Part shown: positions 25,486-38,289 of the stretch, piece after piece
Position numbering within the stretch: the stretch's first letter is position 1
How the letters are laid out: the number at the start of each line of letters is the position of its first letter
Origin: Endomychus coccineus
Taxonomy: Eukaryota > Arthropoda > Insecta > Coleoptera > Endomychidae
DNA: 64,000 bases
Reading direction: 5' to 3'
Assembly (NCBI GenBank): GCA_958510875.1
Contig: OY294068.1
Coordinates: 165,266,388 to 165,330,387, forward strand
The notes under the pieces: model-generated
Databases searched by the model: none
What the model was told of the DNA's origin: nothing
The model's input: only the letters and a program-made list of their open reading frames with translations
Made by a program: the position numbers and the translations under genes

Positions 25486-25800
25486 GCCAGGTAGCTCAGT
25501 GGTAGAAGCATCGATCTTCTAATCACTGTGGCTGCCGGTCGCGGGTTCGAATCCAGCGACTGCGGAATTTTTCCGATGGCCCGTAAAAGTGGTGAGGCAA
25601 GATACAACGGGCTGTCAAGCCCAAGTGTCATCGTGACTGCGCTGGTTGCAGGATCGAGTCTACCACACGAGGTGGAGTGTTTAGTGGGTATATCTGAGGT
25701 GATTAAGTTCGGGACTCAGGTACTCCCACACTACCTTATGGGATGTTACAAGACCATAAGGTGCTCATAAAGGGTTCAAGCCACCTAGAACCCAAAAAAT
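25486..25800 (+). mobile_element. tRNA-derived SINE, copy 1
   Basis: The tRNA-like head has an A box (TAGCTCAGTGG, 25492-25502) and a perfect B box (GGTTCGAATCC, 25544-25554). These are internal RNA polymerase III promoter elements. A ~230-bp body without ORF follows (GGTGAGGCAAGATAC to CCTAGAACCC), then an A-rich end and (AT)n. Four copies or parts occur in the window. It is not a tRNA gene: the acceptor arms do not pair and the body continues. Confidence 0.85.
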
Positions 25801-26070
<270 letters not shown>

Positions 26071-26108
26071 GTCCGCGAGAACCTAAGAAGAAACATATAT
26101 ATATATAT

Positions 26109-27718
<1,610 letters not shown>

Positions 27719-27748
27719 TACGCAGAATTTAAATTGTGAATGACTTAC

Positions 27749-27782
27749 CTTCACCAGCCTGCATAATGTCAGCAGTCTCGAG
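27749..27782 (-). CDS. Possible small exon of an unidentified gene
   Basis: 34-nt minus-strand segment between acceptor TTATTTCCAG (AG at 27784-27783) and a consensus donor GAAG|GTAAGT (GT at 27748-27747). The splice sites are stronger than expected by chance. I could not connect it in phase to the exon at 28148 with a good donor. The next exon would have to lie left of the palindrome. Confidence 0.35.
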
Positions 27783-27821
27783 CTGGAAATAAATTATGCT
27801 AATGAGTCATTATTATAATTA

Positions 27822-28148
27822 TTATATAATAATTATTAAATCACTGAAATCTTTTATTATTGGGATGTCGATAATCACAGTGCACCAAATCATAAAATGG
27901 AATTCTGAGTAGAATGGATCTAAATAATTTTGGGAAACATATGAACTTAAATTTCTACGAGCACAGATATTCAATTCCGTTAGATTTTTTATTTCGACTA
28001 TTATGCCTTCCAACGTCTCAGAACTGAATATCCATTCAGTATTAAAAGAAAATAATGCCAAATACATGAAACTGTATAGCTGTAATATTTCACAAAGTGG
28101 AAATTGAGGGTCGTTGAGAAGTTCTTTAAAATCAATAGACAAATTCGC
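27822..28148 (-). CDS. Probable exon of an unidentified gene (3' limit uncertain)
   Basis: Opens after acceptor TTTTTGTAG (AG at 28150-28149) with ANLSIDFKELLNDPQF, in phase 0 with the upstream exon across an 81-bp intron. The frame runs about 100 codons (CEILQLYSFMYLALF, WIFSSETLEGIIVEIK, SQNYLDPFYSEFHFMIW) before AT-rich sequence. Amphipathic helical character suggests a helical-repeat protein, but no family is recognised. The true donor is not clear. Confidence 0.45.
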   Translation of the reverse strand, partial: ANLSIDFKELLNDPQFPLCEILQLYSFMYLALFSFNTEWIFSSETLEGIIVEIKNLTELNICARRNLSSYVSQNYLDPFYSEFHFMIWCTVIIDIPIIKDFSDLIIII

Positions 28149-28229
28149 CTACAAAAATAACAAAATGTTTCACCTGTTGAATGAATAGGATAATAACCCA
28201 TTAACATTGGTTATGAGTTCTTTTTACAC

Positions 28230-28385
28230 CTTGCGCATCTCTGAAATATTGCTGCTGAGCTGGAGGAATAAATTGACAAAGTTTTCCAATATTATTTTCT
28301 TGTTCTCGTTTACTGACAGGGGAGATGCATACAATGGTTTCAGATGAATATTCGAGAAACTATAAGAATTGCAGTAAAATGCATT
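28230..28385 (-). CDS. Probable exon of an unidentified gene, next to transposon edge
   Basis: 156 nt, exactly 52 codons, from acceptor ACAATCCAG (AG at 28387-28386) to donor AAG|GTGTAA (GT at 28229-28228). The peptide contains SFSNIHLKPLYASPL and ends QLSSNISEMRK. Phase 0 at both ends joins the exon at 28148. The DNA transposon at 28408 lies only 22 bp from the acceptor, in what should be the branch-point region. The upstream exon would lie beyond the transposon; none was identified with confidence. Confidence 0.45.
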
Positions 28386-28407
28386 CTGGATTGTTGAAAC
28401 ATAACAT

Positions 28408-31400
28408 AAAGGATACCGCACACTTTAGTAGGGAAAGTGGCCCCCTGTCGAATTGGCTGAATTTTTGATATGTTATAGTCCAAGTCATTCCGAACAAAAA
28501 GTTCAATGGGCACAACTTTTTCTATAGGCTGGTTTTGGCGCTAGAAGCCATTGAAAACTTTCATTTGTTCTTCATTGTTAAACAACACGAAACGTTATCC
28601 TGGATAATAATCACTTTTCCGAATAATCAAGATCTAAACAGTCAATAATATGAGATACTATTAGAAGTATTGTTCATTGATGTCACTATAGGTGACTACA
28701 GCGTGTTCCAGCTATCACGGTCAAAATAATACTTCAAGTTGATGATGAAACTCAAGAATATAACAAAAATTGGTCTATCATTTTGATAGGGTTGTGTCGA
28801 ATGAGTACGTAAATACTTCCGATAATTGTACTGATGCTCAAGGAGTGTGGCGGAGAAACTCCTTTTAGCGGGTCAACAAAGCCTCCATTTGCACATTCAG
28901 CATAAATATAATAGGAAGGAAATAATGGGCTATAACTCAATAAATATATTATATGTAACATTTAACTTAACCATTGAACCTGGTATCGTTGACCCAAATG
29001 AAAAACTCTCGACTGAACCCTAATAATTCATTTAATGATTTACAGGGTGTTCCATCTGAGAACATATCAATATGAACAAAGAAACAAGGAGAATATTCCA
29101 TAAACAGTCTAAACAATCATAGGTTCTTCATTATTATGTCTCTCTGCAGCATCAGATACGGTATGAAGTATTTCGGTCGAAGGATACTTAACATTGGCAG
29201 CATGACGGGCATATCCAAGGTACCAAAGTACGCTAGCTACATGCGAACATGTACCCAATGTACGACTTCCTGATTTGCACGTACAGTAGTACCCCTGAAT
29301 TGGCACACCTTCCAAACTGACATTGTACTTGATCCACAGTTGGTATTTGATACTATTTCGATGACGAGATTTTATTCTCATCCTCAATAGACCTGGAATT
29401 TCAATACGGTCGTCGAATTCAAATAAAACGTTTCCCAAATCCTGTCTATTATCTTGTACATAAGATGGAGCTATTTTTATCTGGAAAATTCCGAATGTTA
29501 GTTCTCGTAGGTACTCCAAACTGAGAACTGGAAAATTTAGTAATTGGTTTTCCTCCATTGGAAACCATCTACCATGTCTTCGTAGCATACCCTCTTCTTC
29601 TATTCTCAACTACTACACCTAAGTCACCCAAGAAATTCTGTGCGTCACGGTATCCCCTATCTAACATGAAAATATCACCTTCTTGGAACCAGTTCCTCAG
29701 ACCCATTAAATCTCGTTCATACTCATGTCTCAACATTGCCGCATCATTATTTCTTGAATCAGAGAAATAAGGACCGTGAACATCTAGGATATAACCATTG
29801 GGAGCAACAATCAATGCAGGTTTCAAAAGATGGTAACCCTTGTGTACACAGTATGATTGACGTAATACTTGAAATGTCCGACTTTTGGGTATTTTTATGT
29901 ACGTCCCGTCAATATAAGCTATTGCTCTTCGATAATTTGGTTCAGGATTGTAAAGGGTATTTGCAAACTCCGTAACATGTCTAGTAATATATTGGCCCCT
30001 CTCTATAGGCTGATACCCTACATTTTGTGGAACGAATTGTTGTAATAATGATACAAGCACTTTTTGAATTGCCAAGCTCACAGCTTGACGACTGGAATAG
30101 GAAAACATGCCCATCAAGAATTGATCGGAAAGTCCTTGTCGTAATTTGCACAAGAAACATAACAAATCTTTCTTCGCTATTGCTCTATTTTTCTGATGAA
30201 TATTGACGCGATTGCAAAATTCAAAGAGGTCTGTAAACTGCACTTTTTTTATTGGAGTTAACGCCTGGAACTCTTCATCAGTAAAATTATCCTCGTTATT
30301 GTATTTATTTGTTGATTTATAGTTCAGCACAGCTTCTCGTAACGATACTAACATATGTTTGAGTTCATTACCTTTCAAATTGTATGGTCTTGTTATTCCT
30401 CTAAGCCCGTTCATAAAAGGTGGCAGAAGATGTTCCTCCTCATTCAAATGACCACCACAGATTCTGACGCCGTCAGGTGCAAACATTCCGGTCTTCAGAA
30501 ATACATCCAACCTACCAGAAGGTGACATTCTACCAAGATTTTCAAATCTACTACATACAAAACATGACGTATGAGAGGTTCGCAACAAAACTTTAAGTAC
30601 AGTTGGATCGGGATCTTCTTCATAAGCCTGTATCTCTGAGAGAATACTCAAATGACAGTTTCGGCAAATCCTTGTCTGTTCAATAAAAGGTATTTGAGGC
30701 AATTCTAATTCATTCCTTCGACGTTCGGCAATGGCTCTGCTTTCTTCGTCCAAACGTACCATTTGCCTTAGTGTTCCATTGTACTCACAAACAAAACATT
30801 CAAATCTCACTGCGAAATTATACGCCATATTCAACTTTATATTGACATGAAGTAACAAACAAACAAAACCTTGCTAGAAACTTTGACATCATTTGTTTCA
30901 TGTGTTTTTCTGCAGTAAAGGGATGCAATGTTTTCATATTATCCAGTAGGTACCCTTCAAGTTCGAGGATGAATAAAACATTTTTAAAAGAAATCTGGAC
31001 TATATTTTTATACAGGGTGGGGCAATAGTGTGTTTTTCGATTTCTAGAGTTGTTCTATTGTGATATCGACTTGAAAACGAAAGTTAACTAGACAACAGAA
31101 TCTAGCACAAGAATGTTTTGCATTTACAGGGCGATACGAAAAAAATCGATTTGGAAGGTGAAATGCATTATTTTAAAAAGAAATATCATTAATAATAATA
31201 ATAAAAATAATGATAATGATATATATTAGTGAATTTTTCAAACATCTACATAATCTCCATTCACCACTACACCTACTATTATTGATTGTCTCTGAATCAC
31301 TTGGACGTTACAACTTTTTGGTCGAAATTGGGTAGTCCATTTGCAGATGCATACCTTGAAAATCCCTGACGTTAAGATGATAGATTTAGAAAGAAAAAAA

Positions 31401-31977
31401 AGGCCATTTTATAGACAGACTTGTAATATTTCTCATTCTTTTTCATGGCCTAAAATTATTCAGGATGGTCGAACAACATTTTTCAGTAGGTACGGAACTT
31501 TTCGAATATAACTTTCGATTTCTTTTAAAAGGAACACTCCTTATATTTTTCGACTATGTGATGTAGAATACGGTGTAGAATAGGATTCATAAACATTTTT
31601 TCATTGTAGATCCCTAAGACGATTTGTAACCGTTTTCGAATTATTGCACTTTAAAAATTGTAGGTAGCTGGAACACACTGTATAATTGATCACCTATAGT
31701 GACATCAATGAACAATACTTCTAATAGTATCTCATATTAATGACTGTTTAGATCTTGATTATTCGGAAAAGTGATTATTATCCAGGATAACGTTTCGTGT
31801 TGTTTAACAATGAAGAACAAATGAAAGTTTTCATTGGCCTCTAGCGCCAAAACCAGCCTATAGAAAAAGTTGTGCTCATTGAACTTTTTGTTCGGAATGA
31901 CTTGGACTATAACATATCAAAAATTCAGCCAATTCGACAGGGGGCCACTTTCCCTACTAAAGTGTGCGGTATCCTTT
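28408..31977 (-). mobile_element. 3.6-kb DNA transposon with ~310-bp TIRs (DDE_Tnp_4/SWIM type)
   Basis: Ends AAAGGATACCGCACACTTTA and its complement are identical and flanked on both sides by AT. The inverted arms run about 28408-28714 and 31666-31977 with few mismatches. The only coding region is a minus-strand transposase at 29109-30858. An AT duplication with a DDE_Tnp_4 domain suggests the ISL2EU group of the Harbinger-related superfamily; this assignment is inference. 28985-29100 and 30860-31665 are non-coding element sequence. Confidence 0.88.
29109..30858 (-). pseudogene. DDE_Tnp_4 transposase with C-terminal SWIM zinc finger, frameshifted
   Basis: Two overlapping minus-strand frames make one broken gene. 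The first (30858-29569, 429 codons; likelier start at codon 11, MAYNF) has N-terminal zinc-ligand pairs (CFVC at 21-24, CRNC near 65, CFVC near 99). Its DDE_Tnp_4 core has AYIDGTYIKIP (Asp near 317), FSDSRNNDA (Asp near 367-372) and MLDRGYRD (Asp near 400). The second (29609-29109, 166 codons) has YLRELTFGIFQIKIAPSY and a SWIM finger CxC...CxH (YYCTCKSGSR, CSHVASVLWYLGYAR; ligands 109, 111, 121, 123). The segment that should carry the final catalytic Glu between GYRD and the SWIM part looks short, so an internal deletion as well as a frameshift is likely. The copy is probably inactive but young. Confidence 0.85.
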
Positions 31978-32629
31978 ATTAAAAACTTTTGTTTTACTAC
32001 CTATTTTATTAATTTTTTGTTGAAATATTGAAAATATTTGGGTAGCTAGGTGGATAAGGAAGTAGGTAATTAGTTGTTAAAAAAAACGTAACAGAAACAG
32101 GTCTCTCAAAAAAATAAAAACAAATTAAAAATAGTTATAGCAATTACGTGAACGTCTCTATTCATTGTTAACATTTTCAAAATACTCTTTATTTGTTCAT
32201 CTTCATGAAGACCTTCATATTTGTCAAAGAGGCTAGACTTTCGAAATGAAAACAACTCGGCTGCTTGACCGAAAGACAAGTTTTCTGCAAGGGGAGTTCT
32301 TTCGATATAATCTAGTGAACAATTTCGTCTGAGGTTCCCAGTGTATGGTCATGTCGTCTATGCTTATGTTTCGAAATTACCCTGAAAAGTGGTTTTCCGC
32401 AATTTAGCAAGAAATATTTTTATTCAAAATGATATTTGGGTTATTATATATGATAAATTATTTCATTGCACGAAATTTGTAAGTGATACAGTATTTCAGA
32501 TATACAAAGGCTTTTTACGATTATATTTTTGGGCTAATTAAAAAAATATTAAAACTAAAGAAAAATTCCGGAAATTTTTGTTTAGTTCGCATTCTACATT
32601 CTACATTACCAACTGTTCAACCTAAAATG

Positions 32630-32839
32630 TCAAAACACAGTTGCATCCGATAAAGGTAATGTCCGATATATCCCCGTTATACGGTACGGATTTTCTTCAC
32701 AAACTGACTGATTATATTCAAATGAATGAATAATATTTTCTCTGTAACTGTGAAACTTTTCCTGCTGAGTGACGTAGCTATATCAATTTTCTCCATCGAA
32801 CTCCCGTTTGGTATAGAATTGCTCCATGTGAATATGTAT
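32630..32839 (-). pseudogene. Exon-like ORF with an in-frame TGA, unidentified
   Basis: After acceptor TTTTGATTGTAG (AG at 32841-32840) the phase-0 frame reads IHIHMEQFYTKREFDGEN, a TGA (32785-32783), then YSYVTQQEKFHSYREN to LSDATVF and a stop at 32630. It is in phase with the donor at 32987. The composition looks protein-like, but the internal stop means a decayed exon or a chance frame. No family is recognised. Confidence 0.25.
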
Positions 32840-32986
32840 CTACAATCAAAATGAAAACGTACTAACAACATGATATTGATTTCTCCGTCAAGTGGAACTT
32901 TGAAGACGTTGAACTCGTTAATAGCACGAATGGAAAATAATTATAGAAGAATGAAGTTGATGGAAATAAGCAATTACACGAAATAC

Positions 32987-33151
32987 CTGCGACAGCGCTA
33001 CTTGAAGGAGATGTCTTGGTAAAATCAAATTCGATTTGAATTGTTGGAAGAATTGCAATAAACTGAACATGAAGTTGTTGAAAAACAATGAATGGAGCGA
33101 ACTCTTATGAGAACTCTTCATGAGTAATGTAGAGTGCACCATGATACTCAA
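32987..33151 (-). CDS. Exon-like ORF, unidentified
   Basis: Minus-strand frame MSIMVHSTLLMKSSHKS to LLQVALSQ, ending at donor CGCAG|GTATTT (GT at 32986-32985). It is phase-compatible with the ORF starting at 32839 across a 147-bp intron. It may belong to the same unknown gene as 27822-28385, with the DNA transposon in an intron between. Evidence is limited to splice sites and phase. Confidence 0.25.
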
Positions 33152-33770
33152 ATATTGTTAGAGACGTTTTACAAAACCAGATCATGAACCGAGGGAGATA
33201 ATGAATATGAGGCCAAATGTTTAGAAACCTTTTCCCTTGTTGAACCACAAAGTATTGAATCAAATACAGGTGTTGAATAACTACAACGAAATAAAAAAAA
33301 TTGCCGTTCCATGAAAATATTCATTTCAAAATACATGTGGAACTGATTTTTTTTGTATTCCAATAAATAAACTTTCTTTCAATTCCTTTATTGTACAATT
33401 TTCAATCCTAGTTTCATGTCTTTTATCCTGACATTTCAAAGTTTATTGTAATCATTCGAACATATTGTAATATACCTACTGTCACTCATTTATAGTGCAA
33501 ATTTTGTGGAAATTTGCAACAATCGTTAGTTTCTATACTTTCACTTTTTATTAACAATGCGACACCCGACCAGTATGTTATAAAATTTTTGAATGATAGT
33601 TCTTGGCTATACTTGACATCACCATTATTTAATGACATCCTGTGAACTATACTGTCTCTAAGTATCCTTGAATTTTACTAACTTCACTTAAAATGGTTGT
33701 ATTTCATCAATTAGTACAACAATGACAAGTATTAAATAGTTTCGGCATTGACAATGTGTAAATTCATTTT

Positions 33771-33838
33771 TAACTCATAAAGTTATAGAAGTAAAACGAC
33801 TGATTTACACTAAATAAACAATGAATGTTTTTATTATT
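33771..33838. repeat. Left half of an inverted repeat flanking the SINE/hAT nest
   Basis: TAACTCATAAAGTTAT through CAATGAATGTTTTTATTATT is repeated as its complement at 35909-35974 with about ten mismatches. The pair brackets SINE copy 4 and the hAT inside it. This suggests an older non-autonomous element, or a duplicated flank, into which the SINE inserted. Confidence 0.6.
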
Positions 33839-34589
33839 AATTATTTATTAATTTACTAATTAATAATCATTTCCTTTTTTTCTTGGGAGGTGGTTGAAAC
33901 CCCTTATGGACACCTTATGGGCCAGTAACATACCATAAGGTAGTGTGGGAGTCGCCTGAATCCGATTTAATCACTTCAGATATGCCCACTAAACCAGTGG
34001 CGGCTCCTCGAAGGAGGCTAAGGAGGCTCAGCCTCCTCACCAATTTATCTTAATGATCATTCTCCATTTTATTTCCTGTTTCTCTGATAATTCTTTAAAT
34101 TTTACAAATAATTCCCCGTTCTCAGTAGTTATTTTTAATCTGGCAACAGTGGCCAGAGGCTAGATTCTCTATATATCTCAAACGCTAAATACGTGTGGTC
34201 AACACAGTTGCCGTTTTTCCAACCAGTTCAATTCACAAATAGGGTAAAACAGCGAATATGACAACAGTCCATGGAGGCTAGCTTCTCGTACGCTCCCGGC
34301 GGCAACGAGGTATAGACCTCGTTGTCCAGCGGTCGTATGAAATACGATTACTTGCCGCGGCTGCAAACTTCGACACGTGCTCTGGCAGTTGTTGTTTTTG
34401 TTTCGTGAAGCGATGTAAGGTTAAGTTATAATTTATCTCTTCGGTCGTTTGGTGAGTTATTAACAAAGAGTTCTTTGGTTATTAAACGTTAAACTGAGAA
34501 GTGATTTAGTTGCTGATAAGATTAGTGATGACAGGTATGTTTCAAAATCGATGATTTGATACTGATAATTGTAAAAAATATTTAAGGTT

Positions 34590-34809
34590 AACGGCATCTG
34601 AGGTGCACAATAAATTATATTGCTGGTATTGTTCGCTATTTACATCTGATACAACTTCATGTTGGGGGCACTTGGGTTATGATGATTTGAAAAATTCAGC
34701 TCGTGGTATAGACAGACATGAAAAATTGCAGGAACATATTACATCGAGTATTAAGTTTAAATTAACCGGTAAACAGAATATTGTTAAAGGAGGAAAACAT
34801 ATAATTTGG
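34590..34809 (+). pseudogene. hAT transposase N-terminal TTF-type zinc finger fragment
   Basis: An open frame with KLYCWYCSLFTSDTTSCWG followed by GYDDLKNSARGIDRHEKLQEH. The C-W-Y-C-x-LF, then W...G and H...H spacing is the TTF-type finger of ZMYM1-like hAT transposases, which binds the transposon ends. It stops at a TAG after GGKHIIW. The central RNase H-like domain is missing. Confidence 0.8.
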
Positions 34810-35029
34810 TAGACAAGAAACTACATTATAAACACTTTTTTTATGAAATTGTAGATACTATTAAAGGTCAAATTGAGATTCGATTTTCCGATTTACCTAC
34901 ATGAATTGAAGTTTTTTGTATAACTAGGTTCTAAAATATAAATTTTTTGATGAAATAGCACTGCACAATGAATTATGCGTTATATACTCGGATAAAGATA
35001 TTTTAGGCCAGTACGACATTCACGCCGAT

Positions 35030-35314
35030 ATGATAAAATATATGATAGACAATTATTTGCAACAAGTTTTACCTCAGTTTTATAAACTACTTTGTTTGAC
35101 AGTCACCATTCCTGTCACGTCGGCTTCGGTGGAGAGATCATTATCTACTCTCAAACGAATTAAAACTTACATGCCAAGTACAATGGGCCAAAATCGTTTA
35201 TACAATGTTAGTTTAATATCTATTGAAAAAGATTTAGTAAAACACAAAATGATAAATTTTTTGATAATATTATTGATCATTTTTTGCAAACTAAAGACCG
35301 TAGAATTCCGTTAA
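35030..35314 (+). pseudogene. hAT transposase C-terminal dimerisation domain fragment
   Basis: LPQFYKLLCLTVTIPVTSAS then VERSLSTLKRIKTYMPSTMG and NVSLISIEKD are the classic hAT C-terminal dimerisation motif. The frame continues from an internal deletion that removed the catalytic centre, and runs into AT-rich sequence before the right terminal repeat. Confidence 0.85.
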
Positions 35315-36229
35315 TATATAAAAAAAGTTAATAAAATTAATTAAAAAAAAAACAAAATATGAAAAATTCCAAAAAAAGAAAAAATATTTAAAATCCAAAA
35401 AAATAAAAGACAAAAAACGAACAAAAAAATGTTTTGCCAAGAGAAACTCTATACCTCCACGTTGGTTCTTGCTGGGTAACAATTAATTTTGTCACTGAAG
35501 TAGCTGGTACGGTCGATGTGCAAAGGTTAAAAGGCTGTGAATAGAGTATATTTTTACAAAAACGTTTTATGTCCAGCCTCCTCTCTCAAAAATTCACGAG
35601 CCGCCACTGCACTAAACACTCCACCTCGTGTGGTAGGCTCGATCCTGCAACCAGGGCAGTCTCGATGACACTTAGGCTTGATGGCTCATTGTATCTTGCC
35701 TCACCACTTTCTCCGGCCATCGGAAACATTGCCACAATGATTAGAAGATCGATGCTTCTACCACTACCTGGACTGGCATTTCCTCAGTATTTCTTCATAT
35801 TTTCTGTTGATGATATTTCATATAAAGTATAAAAGCGTTTTCTGTCAATGTAACTTCAGTTTATAACTTAGCTTTACTATGTATGAAACATATATAAGCA
35901 ATAGTGGATAATAAAAACATTCATTGTTTATTTAGGGTAAATTAGTGACTTTACTTCCATAACTTTATGAGTTAACAATGACTAGCTTAGTATCATTGAA
36001 ATTGGTTTCTAGAGCCTACCTAAAAACGTCATAATATACAGAATGTTGCATTTAAAATATTGAAGTTGGGGTCACGTGAGCGGAAATCTAAAGAAAATAG
36101 AAAGTGTTTCTATAGTAGATGTAAGCATTGGTTTTGAGTGTCCTCGACTGCCAAATTAGATATTTATTAATAACACATTACTTCCCTTAACTGTATTTAG
36201 CATGTACATGACAGATAGACGCATAGATT

Positions 36230-36710
36230 CTTTTCTATCCTATTCTATATCTTAAAAGTTTCGAGACATCAGGAAATACATCACTAGGGAGAGAGTTCCA
36301 CAACTTCACCTTTGATTGAAAAATGAAGTCTGGTAGACAAGTTGAGCAGTTCTCGAGCCTGACAGTGAAGAGGTGGCCAACCGGAACTCATCTAACCTGT
36401 CGATCCGGAAACGCTAATTGTGGAGTACTGAAGAAGAATTCCGCAGACCATCTACTATGGAAATATACATAGATAAGGTAAACATTTACGATCTTCTAGA
36501 GACCTCAATGAATTCGTAAATGTGGCATCACGCACAAGTCGAATACCTCATTTCTAAATAGAAGCGTAAGTTCGGGAGCCGAATACCAAACATGTGAACC
36601 GTACCAATACTCTCTATATACACAAAGCCTGAACGCTACAAGTCATCGGCACGTTACGGCCGAGGTTAAGGCATAATTATGCGGTACCGACAGTGACACG
36701 AAGATTTTAT
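36230..36710 (-). pseudogene. LINE ORF2 C-terminal relic
   Basis: Minus-strand pieces RIDRLDEFRLATSSLSGSR, then QTSFFNQ and KVKLWNSLPSDVFPDVSKL match the C-terminal signature of many insect LINE ORF2 proteins (R-TR-A...SF...LWN-LP--VF). Stops interrupt it upstream. It is in the same orientation as the RT fragment at 38290-38450 and may be the other half of that copy. Confidence 0.6.
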
Positions 36711-37284
36711 TCATTTTTTAGAACATACATGAGGACTTCCTGTTCAAACGAGATTGCCAGAAGTGAACACAGTCCTTAGTTGCACCCCATTTGTCCTTTT
36801 TAATGTGGAAAACCTCTCCTCTAATGGATCTGTTTGAAATTTTCCTAACAATATGTAATTTTAATTAAGCTCATTGAACTAATACGAAATTATTTCTAGG
36901 ATTCTCTAAATTATGTGTGACCATGTAGTGTATCGGTGTCATTAATTGATTTAAAGCCGAACTAGACTGCAAATAATCAAACCAATTCCCGAAAATTGAT
37001 TTTCAAATCATCCTCTAAGTACCTTTGACGATAGGCTCACGAGAAATGTCGCATATTCGTTGGCTTTTGAGGGAACTTTTTCATTCATTATTTACCACCA
37101 ATAATTTAATATAATTCTTATAAACTGGGCTGTGAATTTGGAGTGCTCTATATTTGGACCAAATTGAAGTAGAACATGCACATTCATTGAATACTATACT
37201 TTAACATTTTGATGTTCCAGATTTGTAGAATAGAGTGCTCTCAAATGCAAAGAATATCCAAATTGTAAGAATTTATCATGTTCT

Positions 37285-37895
37285 ATTTCACGCATTTTTT
37301 CAAATCATAAAGTGAGGCAATGTCCTCCTCGTCTCCTGAGTCACAGTTGGGATACTGCATACATTGATCGGATTTTGAATTCAGCCAATTATTCCTTATA
37401 CATTTGATAATGTGAACCGAATCGAATAGATAAAATAGTGGATTATCAACAGCATGAAGATACATGATACGTAACTTGTTGTGCTTAGAAAAACTGTTTA
37501 TGGCTTTGCTGTTGAGTGCATTATTGTCGCTTGTAATAAAAAATATTTTATATTCAATAAATAAACATAAACAATAATTCGTGATTTATTTCTGATACAG
37601 AACAAATATGGATAACCTCTTCCAATTTTGAATCAACTCTAACATCATAAACACAAATGCTGCTGTTGCAAATTACGTGTTATTGCAAACTGTGCCAACC
37701 AAACTTCCGACTTTATAATCCAAAAATGGCTCAATATGGATCTCATCAAATAAAAGTATCATTTTTATTTAAACATTCCTTTAACTATCGGATCGGTCAA
37801 ATATAAATTAGAAACTGCCTTTATAGTTGTTGGATGCGACAAACTTGATACATTTGAACTTCTTAAAAACATATATGCGTGTGGACTAATTGACT
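37285..37895 (-). pseudogene. P-element transposase relic (THAP9-like)
   Basis: Minus-strand order: STHAYMFLRSSNVSSLSHP (near 37880), KMILLFDEIHIEPFLDYKVG and SLVGTV (near 37770-37680), ATAAFVFMM (near 37660), FITSDNNALNSKAINSF (near 37540) and NPLFYLFDSVHIIKCIRNNW (near 37440-37370). These are successive blocks of the RNase H-like region of P-element/THAP9 transposases, including the acidic DE-I and SDNN positions. Internal stops and frameshifts show decay. No terminal repeats were identified. Confidence 0.75.
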
Positions 37896-38289
37896 GTAAG
37901 AGTGAGGATGGAATCACAGAATTGCAGAATATTTATACCTTGCAAGTCGTCTACAGTGTTATCTCTATCTCCGATAGAGAATGAAATTTCAAATTTTCAT
38001 CACCAACATAAACATTCACTCAGGAAGCCATTTTGCAACGCACTTTATCAAGTTATAATACTCTTATACACGCTTATTTATAGGTAAAACATTTTACAAT
38101 CAAACAATAATACCTAAGGAACTGGTACAACATATAATTTTCACAAGAAACAGGTAAAACTAATTAAATTCTAATATTTATTACTTGTCACACTCAATAT
38201 TGGTCACGCACCATCACGACTAAACGGTACTGTCGAAACATGCGTCTCTAGTCAACCCTTTTGCTGAAGATGTCACACTTAGGTTTATA

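Larger units (their letters stand above)
33995..35609 (+). mobile_element. hAT transposon derivative with exact 8-bp target duplication
   Basis: The ends are CAGTGGCGGCTC and its exact complement GAGCCGCCACTG, flanked on both sides by CACTAAAC (33987-33994 and 35610-35617). An 8-bp duplication and CAGTGGCGGC-type tips are diagnostic of hAT elements. At the left tip a hairpin (GGAGGCT...AGCCTCC) lies just inside the terminal repeat. The interior keeps only the two ends of a transposase, so it is an internally deleted, non-autonomous copy of 1615 bp. Confidence 0.93.
33882..35778 (-). mobile_element. tRNA-derived SINE, copy 4, split by a hAT insertion
   Basis: Minus-strand SINE in two parts: tail and body at 33882-33994 (CCTTATGGACACCTTATGG, GGTAGTGTGGGAGT) and body and head at 35610-35778 (CTCCACCTCGTGTGGTAGG to GATCGATGCTTCTACCAC). 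Removing 33995-35609 and one CACTAAAC restores a continuous SINE. The head lacks the B box segment present in copies 1 and 2, so this copy was internally deleted. Confidence 0.85.

Noticed and set aside
25486..25562. A functional tRNA gene
   Set aside because: A and B boxes are present, but the acceptor stem does not pair and the sequence continues into a SINE body repeated elsewhere.
29569..30858. Host-domesticated transposase gene
   Set aside because: It lies between intact long terminal repeats with AT duplication and is frameshifted before the SWIM finger, which fits a transposon copy rather than a domesticated gene.
32783..32785. Selenocysteine TGA
   Set aside because: No SECIS-like structure or selenoprotein family context could be seen; mutation or a false exon is simpler.
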